From contig NW_024468530.1 in NCBI RefSeq assembly GCF_001632365.1, positions 411,876-475,875 on the forward strand: a stretch of 64,000 bases of DNA. The letters run 5' to 3'. Position numbers and translations under genes: made by a program. This DNA comes from Laetiporus sulphureus 93-53 (Eukaryota > Basidiomycota > Agaricomycetes > Polyporales > Laetiporaceae). Below, one piece after another: positions 11,828 to 23,300 of this stretch; positions within the stretch are counted from its first letter, which is position 1; the number at the start of each line of letters is the position of its first letter. The notes under the pieces were generated by a model that saw nothing but the letters and a program-made list of their open reading frames with translations, had not been told where the DNA came from and ran no database searches.

Positions 11828-12227
11828 GAATTGCACTATGCAGTCGTGCATGGAAGGCATGGTAGTATGATCGAGAAGGCGGAAGTCGTCACACCTGCTT
11901 CTATCAGTGCTATTGCGTGAGCTCTGGCGTGAGATGTGTTCATGCAGGGTGCACATAACGCGAAATAGTAGTACTCTCGCCCTCCTGTATGCAGGTTGAT
12001 CTGCTATATGGAGAGATCACGTAAAACAATACTGCAGAAGTAATGTCACATATCATAGGGCGCGGATGGTACATTCTTCACGGAGCCTTTGGGACCAAGA
12101 CACTACAACTGCAGAGGGGATTGAGTCAAAAAGACGTCTCAAAGGACGTGACAGCTCATCATGACATAGCACGCAGAAGAATACATCCACTTTTTTGAAA
12201 TCATATCCGACTCGCCCCAAAGAAAAA
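11828..12227. other. Convergent intergenic region
   Basis: It holds the 3' flanks of the RING gene (+) and the 737-residue protein gene (-). No gene or repeat is supported. Confidence 0.4.
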
Positions 12228-14513
12228 CTAGGCGTTGAAAATTATGTGCAGTTTTCCACTCTCAAGGCCAGATGGCATGGCAAGACGAACGAGGGAATAG
12301 CCCTCGTCTTTAGTGGCAACGATCTCCGGATCTGTTATGGGATTGCCGTTCAGTGTGAACCTGATTGTTGTAGGCGACACAACGAAGCCAGAGGGGACCT
12401 GCACAAGGAGAGCGAACTTGCCCGAACGTGCATGTATGTCAGCCGACAGTGCTTGCGGCAGGCGTTTGAGCTGCTCCGCCATGGGCACGGTCTGCTCGGC
12501 TACAAACTTCGCCTGCTCAACTTCGGGCTTCGTCTGCTCGGCACCAGGCTGCTTAAACTCGGATTCGAGAACGACTTGCCGCTTGAAACCAGAGATGAGC
12601 GAAGGTTGCTGACTCGACATCTCCATGGACGCGTCTGCGGCCGTTGAGGTATCGTCTGTAGAAGTATCGCCACGAACATCGGCACCGTCGACGGACACTC
12701 CAGAGCCTTTGGAGCCTGGTTCAGCAGCAGGTTCACCATTGTCGTCTGCCCGGTCACGTTCCGGCTCGTCAGATTTGGGCTGCATATGAATATGGGCCCC
12801 ATTCCCGAAATTCGACGTCCGAGTTCCGACTGCGCCCAACCAAACGAATGCTAATCTCTGGAAAACAGAACGCCACAGCCACGCGAACATCAACAGGCAA
12901 CTGCGCATATAGATTTCCAGTGAATGAGGGCTCCGGACCAGGGCCAGTGCATCTGAGTCCCTCGAGCTTGTCTGGGGGGCGGTTGGCGGGCTGGGCGTAG
13001 GAGACTCATCATGAGTAGAAGATGACGGAGAGATGGGAGTGGGCAATGACGTAGGTGCAGATGAATCGACCGTAGTTTCTGAAGCATCAGAAGGTGAGGA
13101 AATCGGGAGGGCTGGCGGTCGCTGGAGTGGGCGAGGTGCCATAGGGGGGGACGGTGGAGGGGTCGGCAGCAAACGCTGCCCGTCATTAAGTTCAGTCGCC
13201 TCGTTGACCATGGCGTTTTCGTATGAATCGAGAAGGCAGATCTTCCAAGAAGAACTCGCAGTCCCATCCGTCATCACAATGTATGTAGGAGAAATGTTTG
13301 CAGTACCACCGTAGGGGCTGGAATGGAGAACAACTGTCTCGTTCTGCGAGAGCGCGCAGAAGCTATGCGACGAAGGCAAGGACATTATCAACGATTCTGT
13401 AGTGACACCGGGCATGTGAGACAGCAAGTCTTCCGTCTTCATTTCTATTGGATGGTGCCCAAATAGAGGCTGGGAAGGAATGACTAGAAGAGAGGAAGGG
13501 AAAAAGCGTGTCGACATAAAGACGGCGCATGGAGATTGTACGCCCTGCTGGGAGATCGTGTAGCATGTGAGATGGCATTCTTCGAGACTGGAAGGAGACA
13601 CAGCGTCGACGGGAGCGACCGACGCATGACCGTCATCGAATTTTGAAGTGTACCTTATCTCGCCCTGAGCGGATACGCGGACGGAAGCACCACCTGTAGC
13701 ATATAGAGCGATCGTTCGAGGAATGACCAACGTATGAGAGCGCATCGAAGGGACGAGGACAATCAGGTGGGACAGCGGCGTCTCGACTGAAGTTGAGAAG
13801 ATGGGCAAACTGAACAATATAGCGCCGTTTCCAAAGTCAGTCAGAGCAGATTGAACGTGAGTAAGGGGTTATGGGACGAACCTGTCATCCCTAATAGCCC
13901 AGCTGGACCATTCCAGGCTCTGATTCAAGGTGCCCACCACTTCCTCCTCGCCGTTTCTACCGGTCAACTCGGCCTTTCCGGCGGGATCATTCACCCATTC
14001 CTCGGACAAATTGACACCCAGAGTAGCCATCGTCGACTTGTGCTCCACAACGAGAGCACCGTTCCTGCCATATTCTCCCAGCCACTGCACATCTCCAGAT
14101 GGGTATACCATCCGGTATGTGAAGGAGAAGTGGTGGCCAGAGGAATAACCTTGCAGTTGGACGGGCACCTTGGCATACATGGAATTCTCCTGCTTCTTGC
14201 CAACTGAGGCATCTTGTTCCACATCTGGGAACAATGTAAACGTTTTTTGCCCATTATCATCAACATCCGACTTGAAGTCTTGCAGTGTTTTGAAAACGAT
14301 CGCATTCCACTCTTCTGCCGCACATCCCTGCACTGGCAGGTCCGTCCATATCTCGACTCGGACACCATCCTTTTGCGCCTGCTCATACGACGTTTGCGAT
14401 TCGAATGACGCTCTGAAGAGTAGTTCCTCGGTGGGTGCGAGCTGGTCATCAGGACAAAGGGCAGTGATAAGGGATGTCGCCTCGCCAAGGGGCGGATTGA
14501 ACGAGATATGCAT
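12228..14513 (-). CDS. Unrecognised 737-residue protein with one internal hydrophobic segment
   Basis: I do not recognise this family. Two exons (14513-13882 and 13809-12228) join at an AG|T serine codon to give 737 residues, one intron only. Residues 1-210 look like a folded domain rich in beta-type sequence (YRMVYPSGDVQWLGEYG). About 210-420 is a second, less acidic part. About 420-495 is Pro/Ser-rich linker. One strongly hydrophobic stretch follows (about 510-540, including CLLMFAWLW and LAFVWLGAVG) that could be a membrane anchor. Then come an acidic region, an EQ-rich repeat (VEQAKFVAEQTVPMAEQ) and a C-terminal domain (FALLVQVPSGFVVSPTTIRF) that resembles an immunoglobulin-like beta fold. 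Codon use looks like its neighbours. A basidiomycete-restricted membrane-attached protein is the best description. Confidence 0.75.
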
Positions 14514-14916
14514 AGTGTACTGAGCTTTGAAGCAGAGGGAGGTACGGGAAACCGAACAAGGGGGAGGAGAGTGGCCAAAGGCACTTTATAGTCTATTCGA
14601 CGAAGCGGAGCCTGAAACGGTTGACGGAAGCAGAGGAGGGTGGAGGGTGAAGTGGCGATGTCACGTATCTGGCATTGTGTGATGGCTGGGCCACGGTCCT
14701 GTCGTATTTGCATTTTGCACGGCTGCGACCTCGGCGCCAATTTGGACTCTGATAACATCGTCCACGGCTGAAAGTCGCGGCCACCCTCTCTGCAAGGCAC
14801 ATGTCTATGGCTACGATGGGTTCTCATGCGTTGTCGCTTCCGGTGCATATCCAAGTACATCACACACATGCATGCAAGAACGTATCAGATAGTAGTGCAA
14901 TATTCACCCGCTGGGC
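14514..14916. other. Intergenic, upstream of the 737-residue protein gene
   Basis: This stretch lies between two genes transcribed leftward. It should contain the promoter of the 737-residue protein and the 3' end of TRAX. I see no distinct motif beyond a GA/GGAG-rich run near 14560-14650. Confidence 0.35.
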
Positions 14917-16027
14917 CTAATCATAATCACCATCAAAGGCATCGTCTCTCCGCTTCCCCCTCCGGTCTTCGCCGCCGATCTCCCCATTCGCTGCACTGGA
15001 AACTGTCCGCTCCACTATGTCGTCCAGAAGTTCTGGGGGGAGGTCATACTCCGAGCTACGCACGGCAATGGCATAGGCGACTGAAAGAACGTTGTGCGAA
15101 GTCAGCTCAACATGGCAAAGCACCAGTAAAACAAGTATACCATCTTCGATCTTCTCCAACGACTGAGCTGTGACACTCTGCTTTTTGCGCAACTCTCTAA
15201 AGTATGGTGTAAAGCCCTCAAAATCTCACATGACATCAGCGATATCCAACGCGTCACCATGGAAGACTTCGTCCTACCTGCTTTGCAGCTTCTAACAAAA
15301 CTGCAGACCTCGCTTGCCTTGGCGCGCCCACCACGGCGGGCGATAGCAGAGATCGCATAGCGCATCAACTCTCCTGTCAGATCGGACAATCCTAACAGAT
15401 AGTCACCCAGTGGCAAAGGGAAATACTGAGAATGCATTAGCGGACGTTCGCGCCAAAAGAACATATGTCCAATCCACGTACAGGTGTACCCTTCTCATCA
15501 GATAACGACTTTTGTACATCTTCGTACGAACTCAAGGTGCGATGTTGCAGATAGTAGGAGAAACTGAAGGCCTCGATGTATTCCTGCAAGCCCGGCGATA
15601 CATTCTTCTGGTGTCTCCAAAATCGATCGCCCGTAAGTTCCCCTCGCATTCCCGCGAAGAGCTGCTGGATACCTCGCAACTTGCCCTTTGCACGGGAGAC
15701 AGCGCGCAATGAGAGAGCGCGATCGTCGGATTCGGAGGAGTCTTCCGTCATGGAACGGTGCAAGAGAAATATGACCTTCTTCGAGAGGTTGGTCGCGTCG
15801 CGGCTAGACTACCATGTAAAATTGCCCAGGCCGGTAGTTGGACGCAAGAGCATCCGCCGCGACAAGTCCATCGAGGTGAACGTGCGAAGCAGGCTAGCTG
15901 TAAGATGGCGGACCTTGATGAGACGCTCCCTCCTGTCATGAAAGTCATCGAGCTCTTCTCTGAAGTGCTCAAAAATCTGGATTATGGGAGCCCTTGAGTC
16001 GAGCGTATCTGCCAGAGGCATCGACAT
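14917..16027 (-). CDS. TSNAX: Translin-associated factor X (TRAX)
   Basis: TRAX pairs with translin to form the C3PO endoribonuclease, which in other eukaryotes trims small RNAs and tRNA fragments. The exons read in order: an N-terminal helix with FEHFREELDDFHDRRERL, then IFLLHR, the block ISRAKGKL-like (VSRAKGKLRGIQQLFAGM), RFWRHQKNVSPGLQEYIEAF, YFPLPLGDYLLGLSDLTGEL, and a C-terminal helix ending ELLDDIVERT plus an acidic/basic tail. The acidic residues known to be catalytic in animal TRAX are kept: Glu in QEYIEAF, and Asp and Glu in SDLTGEL. So this looks like an active subunit rather than a relic. The start at 16027 is the first ATG. No translin gene is in the window. Confidence 0.9.
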
Positions 16028-16189
16028 GGTGGATCGAGACGAACAAGTTATTGGTGCCTTACTAGGTCTCGGCGTTTGCTGATGTTAACGCCGAACCCCT
16101 CCCCACCGTACATAGACAGCTAGGCCTGATCAAGCGCGTGCATGTCCACTTGCAACTTATGCTTAACCTACTTGTTTTGTTATCCTGTC

Positions 16190-16876
16190 ATGGCGTTCCC
16201 TTCAAAGTCTGACTGTTCAATATGCAACATTGTCTCCCCGTCACCTGCAAGAATGCCTGTGGAAGATCTAGACACTCCTGCGTCGTCGGCGAAACAGCCA
16301 GAAATTGTATGGAAAGATGATTATTTCGCTGTATGCCGTGAAATGTCGGTCCCCTGTCTCGAGCAATGGTCATATTGTAGTCATCGTCAAGTAATTTGAA
16401 AACAATTGGTCCGGGTCGAAGGCATCATCTCTGTCTCCACGTCGCCTAGTCGGCATGTCCCATCAATGTGAGGTTTGATATGCCTGCTTGGTGCACCACA
16501 TTTACGAACCATCTGACCCGATCATGGCCACCGCCTTGTTGCAGTCCTCAAACGATCTTCTATTCTGGTCGCCATCCGCGAACTAGCCGAACGCCTCCTT
16601 TCCAGCATACATGCGCCAATCAGCCATGCTTCCTCCTCAACACCGCTCGACACACGGCTTATCGGCTCAATACCTGCCATCAACACGCGTTTTGCAAACG
16701 GTGTTGGTTTCATCGTACGGCCGTTCCGTGACGTAAAGATACCCATGACCGATAACCTTCATGTGCATGCGTATGTACTCCCTGCTGACGGTATAGGGTG
16801 ATTTCGCGGCTTCACATACAGTTCATTAGCTCGGCACAGCGCCGGCGATTTAATCGCTAAGATTTGGTGCGCTTAA
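16190..16876 (+). pseudogene. HIT-like domain protein, decayed
   Basis: The pieces of a fungal HIT-family (histidine-triad nucleotide hydrolase) protein are present in the right order but not in one frame. An N-terminal zinc-type start (DCSICNIV) leads to EIVWKDDYFAVCRE. After about 16345 the match continues in another frame (SPVSSNGHIVVIV), followed by RHVPSM after a normal-looking intron (gtaatt...cctag). The following block (AIRELAERLL) needs another frame, and GVGFIVRPFRDVKIPMTDNL ends with the HxHxH-like HVHAYV. The same frame then hits TGA (16799-16801), beyond which the family's C-terminal block continues (GFTYSSLARHSAGDLIAKI) to a stop at 16874-16876. At least two frame changes plus a nonsense codon imply a pseudogene. 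Sequencing error or an undetected intron is the alternative for the frame changes, less so for the stop. Confidence 0.65.
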
Positions 16877-17310
16877 CTTTGTTCACCACATCCGAAGAAC
16901 AGTGCTCCATTGTCTGATTGATAGGGAGGAATCTTCCTACAATTGTATTCATTCGGGTGTCGATGCATGCCCCATAGATTCCGTACCGCAAGCTGGTGTC
17001 CGAACAGGCGCCGCCGGTGGTGTTGAAACTACGGAATGATTACGAGCCGTGTGGTTGATCTTGAGCAAGGCCGCCCGAAGGTGATGTGAGAATCGCGACA
17101 TTGATTGCCACAAAATACATGAAGCAGAGAGGTTAAGCAAGCTTGATAATGTAATACAGCCTAATCCATGTAGAGAACTACAGGTAATCCGTTGTCAGCG
17201 CCTTTGTAGGTTATCGCGACGATTGTAGGATACACACATATCAGAGATACTTGACTACAACTTGACGGACGAAGTACAACTACAGCAGAGGCTTCATACA
17301 GCAGATTGAT
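16877..17310. other. Intergenic
   Basis: Convergent region between the HIT pseudogene and the 3' end of BLM10. No supported gene or repeat. Confidence 0.35.
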
Positions 17311-20300
17311 TCACGCATCTGAGTAGCGTCACTGTTTAGTGTTGCTACGTCTATCCGTTTCATCAAGCACTCACAGTACGAGGAGCCGGTGAGCAACGTA
17401 GACAGAGCAGTAAGTTGACTATCGGTGAAGCGCTTGCAATCCTCGTGCCATGTGTCTTGATGAGTCTTCTTGAAGTTGCTCGCACACTTCCTGACTGTTG
17501 TAGAAATTGGGATCTGTTCAGACGTCAAGTCAATGATCTCTTCTGACTGAAAGGAAATTGAAACCCACGGGATCGTATGTGTGCTCTGCCAGCACGTTAG
17601 TGAGCAAATCGGGCAGCCACCTCTCAACTGTGTAAGGATAGCTATCCACCAAGGCGCAGATACCGAGAATGGCTGCGTGTCGTTGGCGCAGTGCAGACGT
17701 GTATGTGGGAGAGCGCCTGCCCGGTAACTTGCTATTCTTGAGAAGTCGCACAAAGCGATCCTATAAACGCGACATTGACGTCAATATGCAGCGGACGTTA
17801 CAAACGTGCTAGCTAACCCTTAGGTGGAGCACGCTCCGACGGGGTGACAAGCGTAGAATCCCCGATAATGTTCTGAAGGTTTATCAATTGAGGCATTGTC
17901 ACCGGAAATGGATACGCCTACGTTGCAGCCATTTCACGAACTTCAACAACCTCGTCGTCCAAACATCTACAAACCACCTGAGGACCCACCGTCTGATCAG
18001 TCATCATGCGAATGGAGAGATGTAAAAGCTCACCTCTATCATCTCGACGATTTTGACATCACTAATGAGAGGAAATTGACGGAAGTAGAATACTACGATA
18101 AATCAGTAAATGCAGGTAGGGAGAATGAATCAAACAACCTTGAACAAGAGGAAGGACCTTGAGACGGACTCTCCAAGACTTTTTTTTTTGATTGAGCGTC
18201 ACTCTACCCATTACAAAAAATCGCGTGAGCTTACCGGCGATGTTTGTATCGCTACAAAGATAGCATCCAACATCGGATATATCAGAGGCCGCGGAGGAAC
18301 TACACCACACATCCGCACTAGCAGTAAATGCGCACGGTGCGCTAGGTCGTCATTGTCGTTCACTGGATAAATGTTAGTATGGGCCACTCAATATTGAGAT
18401 CGAGGGTACAGAAGCATACCTTCCGCGAAGCGGAAAAGCTCAGGCTGTCCCAATCGTTGAGCGACAGAGCATCCATGACAATAAACGTTAACGCACCATT
18501 AGAGGAAGAATGTAATCGAACGCAGCAATGGCATTGACATCGTGTACCATCTGGAATAGCCATTTACAAACAAGCACACCAACCCTGGAAGAAAAAGGTC
18601 AGGGTTGCAATGCGATACATCTCGAGAACAGTGGCCGACCTGTCATACGTCGACTGGAATGCACGAGAACCAGGCAACCGCTGTCCACGCCACGCTTTGA
18701 ACTTCTCGACGAGGTCCAATATTCGACCCTCGTGGAACGTTCCGCGGACTCCCATGATGTCGAAATCCAAGGGAAGGATACGGCATTCACGAACAAAGAC
18801 ATCAGCAGTCGGTGTAGATGGTCTTGGTGCCCACTACAGCACGGTCATTTCAGAGCATGAGCGTGCAAGAAATACTATGATCTCATACCATCACTTTTCC
18901 GCTGTAGGTCATAATCTCACTGATGTATGCCAGGACCTGGACGATTTTCAGTACAAGGAGACAAGGAAAAGAGATGGAATCTACGTCATCGTGTTCGGTT
19001 CTGCTCAACTCTGACCAGCACCTCTCCACAGCATCGTCAACCCACGGCGTGAACTTCCAGCCAAGCTCCTCATAGAAAGCTCGGAAGATGCTGAGGACAT
19101 GAACAACTTCCGATGTCGACTCATTGTTGAAATCCACGTCCTCGAACTCTGCCACGATATAGTCCACGAGCGGCTGTAGTCGTCGAGGGTCTCTGTTGAA
19201 GAACACGTACTGCAGGTGTTGTCAGACTGAGAAAGACAGAGCCCGTCCGTGTAATATACCTCAACGAACGAAGTCCAAACTGGGAGGGTATCGTTACTCT
19301 TGTGCGCGAAGATCGACTGCATTTGTGGCTTAAACCACTCCCACAACTTAGCTTGGCTGTTAGTCGGCCAATGCTTCGATCCTGATGAAGTAGAATGTGA
19401 AAAGACGTGAGTCAAAATGGAAGTCAACTTAACTAACCAGCAAATATTCCGGCGAGGAATTCGGCAGCGGCACGCTGCTTATTCTTATCCTCATTCGCAA
19501 TGAGTTCTTCTAACGTGGGTCTTAAAGCCTCGAATGGCTCATATTCGAGCAATTGAACTTCAAGATCCGATTAGCATCGAGCGCCACAGCACTGCAGCGT
19601 AACTCACAGATCGACTTCACACATGATGCATTATCTTGGGAGACGACATCCGTGTGGTTCTCCGCAGCATAGTGAATGGCGAGCTTCTTCCAGTAAGAGG
19701 GATCTGTTACTATCGTACATATTGCCTCGAATGCCTCTTCGCAATCGGCATTCCAGGGCTTGAACGTTGAGAGGACAGCATCAGGGGCGAGGAAGCAATC
19801 TGCTGTAGCTTTCCACACCAGCCATCCGCTGGAAAGCTTGTCTCGTATCAACCTGAAGATCTTGAGCAGCCTAAAAGCAAGAACAAACGTGCAAGGCTTA
19901 CGGCTCCCTTCTAGCTCGCTCTATGTTAATCGGACGCCTTAATTCCGCTAGCCATTCAGCAGTGAATTCATGAGTAGGCTTTGCGATGGAAACAGTTCGT
20001 CGAAGTGGGTTGTGGTTCTGCTCAAGCGCGAGGTCGATCGGACCATTGGACAAGGTGCGCAGCTTGATATACCTAGAGATTTTCATGATCGCACGTTGTG
20101 CATACTAATTGCAATGTCAGTGATACAAACGTCAGCCGCAGAGGCGCTGACGCTCACATAACGCTGGAAATGCGGGTAAGCAGCGAGTAGTAACACAAGC
20201 ATGGTCCGTGGACGTACAATGCTCGAATGAGAATCCAATGTTTTCTCCACGAGGTACCGGGCGTGTGGCGCTTGAACGGCGATATCCCGTCTGACTAGAG

Positions 20301-23300
20301 TCCTTAGGCACCTGATGGCAACGATAGCATAGCGCCAGTGAGTGCGCGGAGATTCTGCGATCTCAAGCAGTGCATTGGTCTGCATCACGGAATGAATATC
20401 GCTCCTGGCGTATTCATTTGACTACTGACCGTGTCTGCGATAGCATCATTCGCCAATGACAGCCTTGAAATACGTTGGTCCCTACACCGTTCCACCATCG
20501 CGCTGTCGTCATGGCTTGCCGCAAGAACTGCCTTCATGTCCGCTATTGCTTGTCGCAATCCTGTGTTCTCGATATCGTATACGACAAAACAAGGCTCGTT
20601 AAAGCCGTTCAAGCCTGATCGCCTATGAGAAAGTCATTGTACTTATTGATAGGCAGTACTTACATGTGTCCGATAAAGACGCGACATAGTCCTGTATTGA
20701 AGGCTGTCAAACGTTTCCAGATCAGATCATGATAGATAATCGTCACGGCGATTATCTCTAACCCTTTCATTATGCTGACAAGCGAACAATCTTTTCACCA
20801 GTTCGGTAGTCAATATAGGTTCTATGGAGCAAGTATCAATATACAGGTCTAATGAACGCTGGAAATCCTTACCTCCGATTGCATATTTGGCTATTGACCA
20901 AATCACGAGAAGGAATCAATTTGAGTCAAATCCTAGACAAAGAATCGCGACGTACCAAAGGCAGAACAGTTGAGGGTCCAGAGCGCACCCTTCATGCGGT
21001 CGTCTTCTGTTCCAGGCTCCAACGCTTTATAGAGCTTTGGCAGGCACCGCCTTCGAATGCCGTCGAAGCTCTGTGGACAATACGATGTGAGATTTTCGAT
21101 CTGAGCAAAACCAAGGACAATTTACACTGCAGAGGTCTTCCAGAAGGGCCTGGCTTGTTCTATCTCGGATATATCGACGTAAGAAAATGGCTGTTACACT
21201 TGTCCCAATGAGACTCACTCTCTGACTGCGAGACGTCAGCAGGAAAGGTAGATCAACGTGGTGGTACATACCGGTCACATAGTGCCACATGGCCCATTCA
21301 GTGATGTCGTCAATAAGTTTGTCTTCAAGGGGTCCTCTCCTTCGCTCGATTGAATTCCAGCGCAACCGTGCTGAATGGTAGAACCTGCAGCCACATTATG
21401 AAGGAACAAGTACGAAGTTGCTCTGACAATGAACGCACCTCGCTCTGCGAACGTAGAGAGCGCGTGGCCAAACCTTTTGTTTCGCATAATGGCGTGCAAC
21501 ATTCTGCTCCGAGCTGTAACGATCGCTTTGCAAAAAGTAGCTGCACGCAAATGTGAGCAGTCATGGTAATGGTGAGAAGAGGATGCATGACATACTTGTC
21601 CCTGTTGTCGCCATAATCGAGCATGTAAGTTCGTATCGAGCGAATCTACCTCAGCATCAACCCCATTCAGTTATTTGATGCAGAAATGATACGCACCAGC
21701 ATATGCACCGCGTCAACAGTGTTCTCTTCACCCTGTTGACGCAGTGATTCCGAAGCTGAATGTAAGAATTCCCCGAATCGCTGTTTCAAAGAAGTTATGT
21801 ACTGATGACGAGGGTCAGACAGATCTTGTAGAGCGAAGCCGGCATTCAGAGGTTCAATGCTGGCAATCATTTCGGGCAATTCGTGGCTGATAAAAACGTT
21901 AGAGGAGATCGTAAAGACAGCAGACGATAACGTACATTATGTCAGTCGTCTCGATGCCTCTCCGCATATCTGCAGGAGGAATAAACTCCTTCGCAAACGT
22001 AGGGATACCTGAGAATGCGTTACGGACGAAGCTGAGATGTCTGTAAGACAACAGTCAATCGTCAGCCACTTAGACCGTGCTGCAGCACTCACCGGCAAAA
22101 ATCGTTACGCCAGACGGCGTCACGCACAACTCCTAAACAAAAGTCAGGGATGTCACGAAGGAACAGCTTGCTGGTCTTACCAGGTTCCAACAACCCTTCA
22201 AGTGTGGTCAAGGTCGGCTCGACCACCTTCCGGAATATCTCAAGTGCGAAATCAGTCTCTTCGTCGTTCGGAACATGCCACGAGAGCTAGTGACACATCA
22301 AATATTGTTATCAAGAACAACGGTGAGCTGCATACCTTCACGTCCTCCGGCTTGTACAGTTTACCCCAGTATTGATGATGGTTCCGACGGAACTCTGTGT
22401 AGAAACATGTAAGCAGGCACAATTTAGCATGAAAAATGCTTACCTTCGCTAGCCCATTCATCAGGATTGACTAGCTTGTTTTCGAGAGGGTACGTATGCG
22501 TCAAGGTGAGCAAGGTGCTGGACAAGAGCTTGCCAGTGTTTGAGAATCCGCGCTTCGAGAGCGTCTTCTCGTGCAGCAACTTGAAAAGGGCAATCAGGTC
22601 TTGGCGGTACGGTAGAGCCTGTATATTGGATGATCAGACCACGGACACCTAATGCAATGGTACTACACACCGCTCTACCGTCACTGTTTTACGGCAGAAT
22701 TATCAGCCGACGCCAGGCAGGCAAGTGCTCTCAGCTTACTTATACATCGATCCTCGAAGTATGGCCAGATCTGGTGAAATGATAAGCACATTTATCCGTG
22801 ATACCGACATGGAGAGACACACTCCAGTGGAGAGTAGCATCGGACGGAAGAGGAGTCGATGAGGGTGATGTAGTCCGCAAAGAGCTGGCACCGTGTTCCA
22901 GTTCAATACGGATGTTGCGGTCGCAGAATGGTACAAATTTTGCGAGGGTCTTCGCTGGATCTGCATTCGCGATACATTCCACAAGTTGATGGATGGCCCG
23001 CACGGCGTTGGAGCGCACATTTTCACTTGCGTAGTCAAACACCATGTTCAGAACCATGTCGTATAGTGGCTGAGACAGATGGACGCAGATCTGGCTAAAA
23101 GCGCCGCAGACAGCGTCTACCAGCTGGACTGCACAAAGTCAGATGGGATAGTCAAGAGGAACAACTTGACTCAATTTACAGTACCTTCGGTTGCTCCGCC
23201 CGCCGTGCCGTCGGCGCCTTCCTCAGGAAGGTTCTCAAAAAGGAGGATTACTCGACGCAAGAATGCAGCCACCCAGTCTGCGAACGTGGTGGACATATTC

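Noticed and set aside
18181..18191. Short poly-T run inside BLM10
   Set aside because: It lies where an intron is expected, near a 3' splice region, and is too short to be a repeat of interest.
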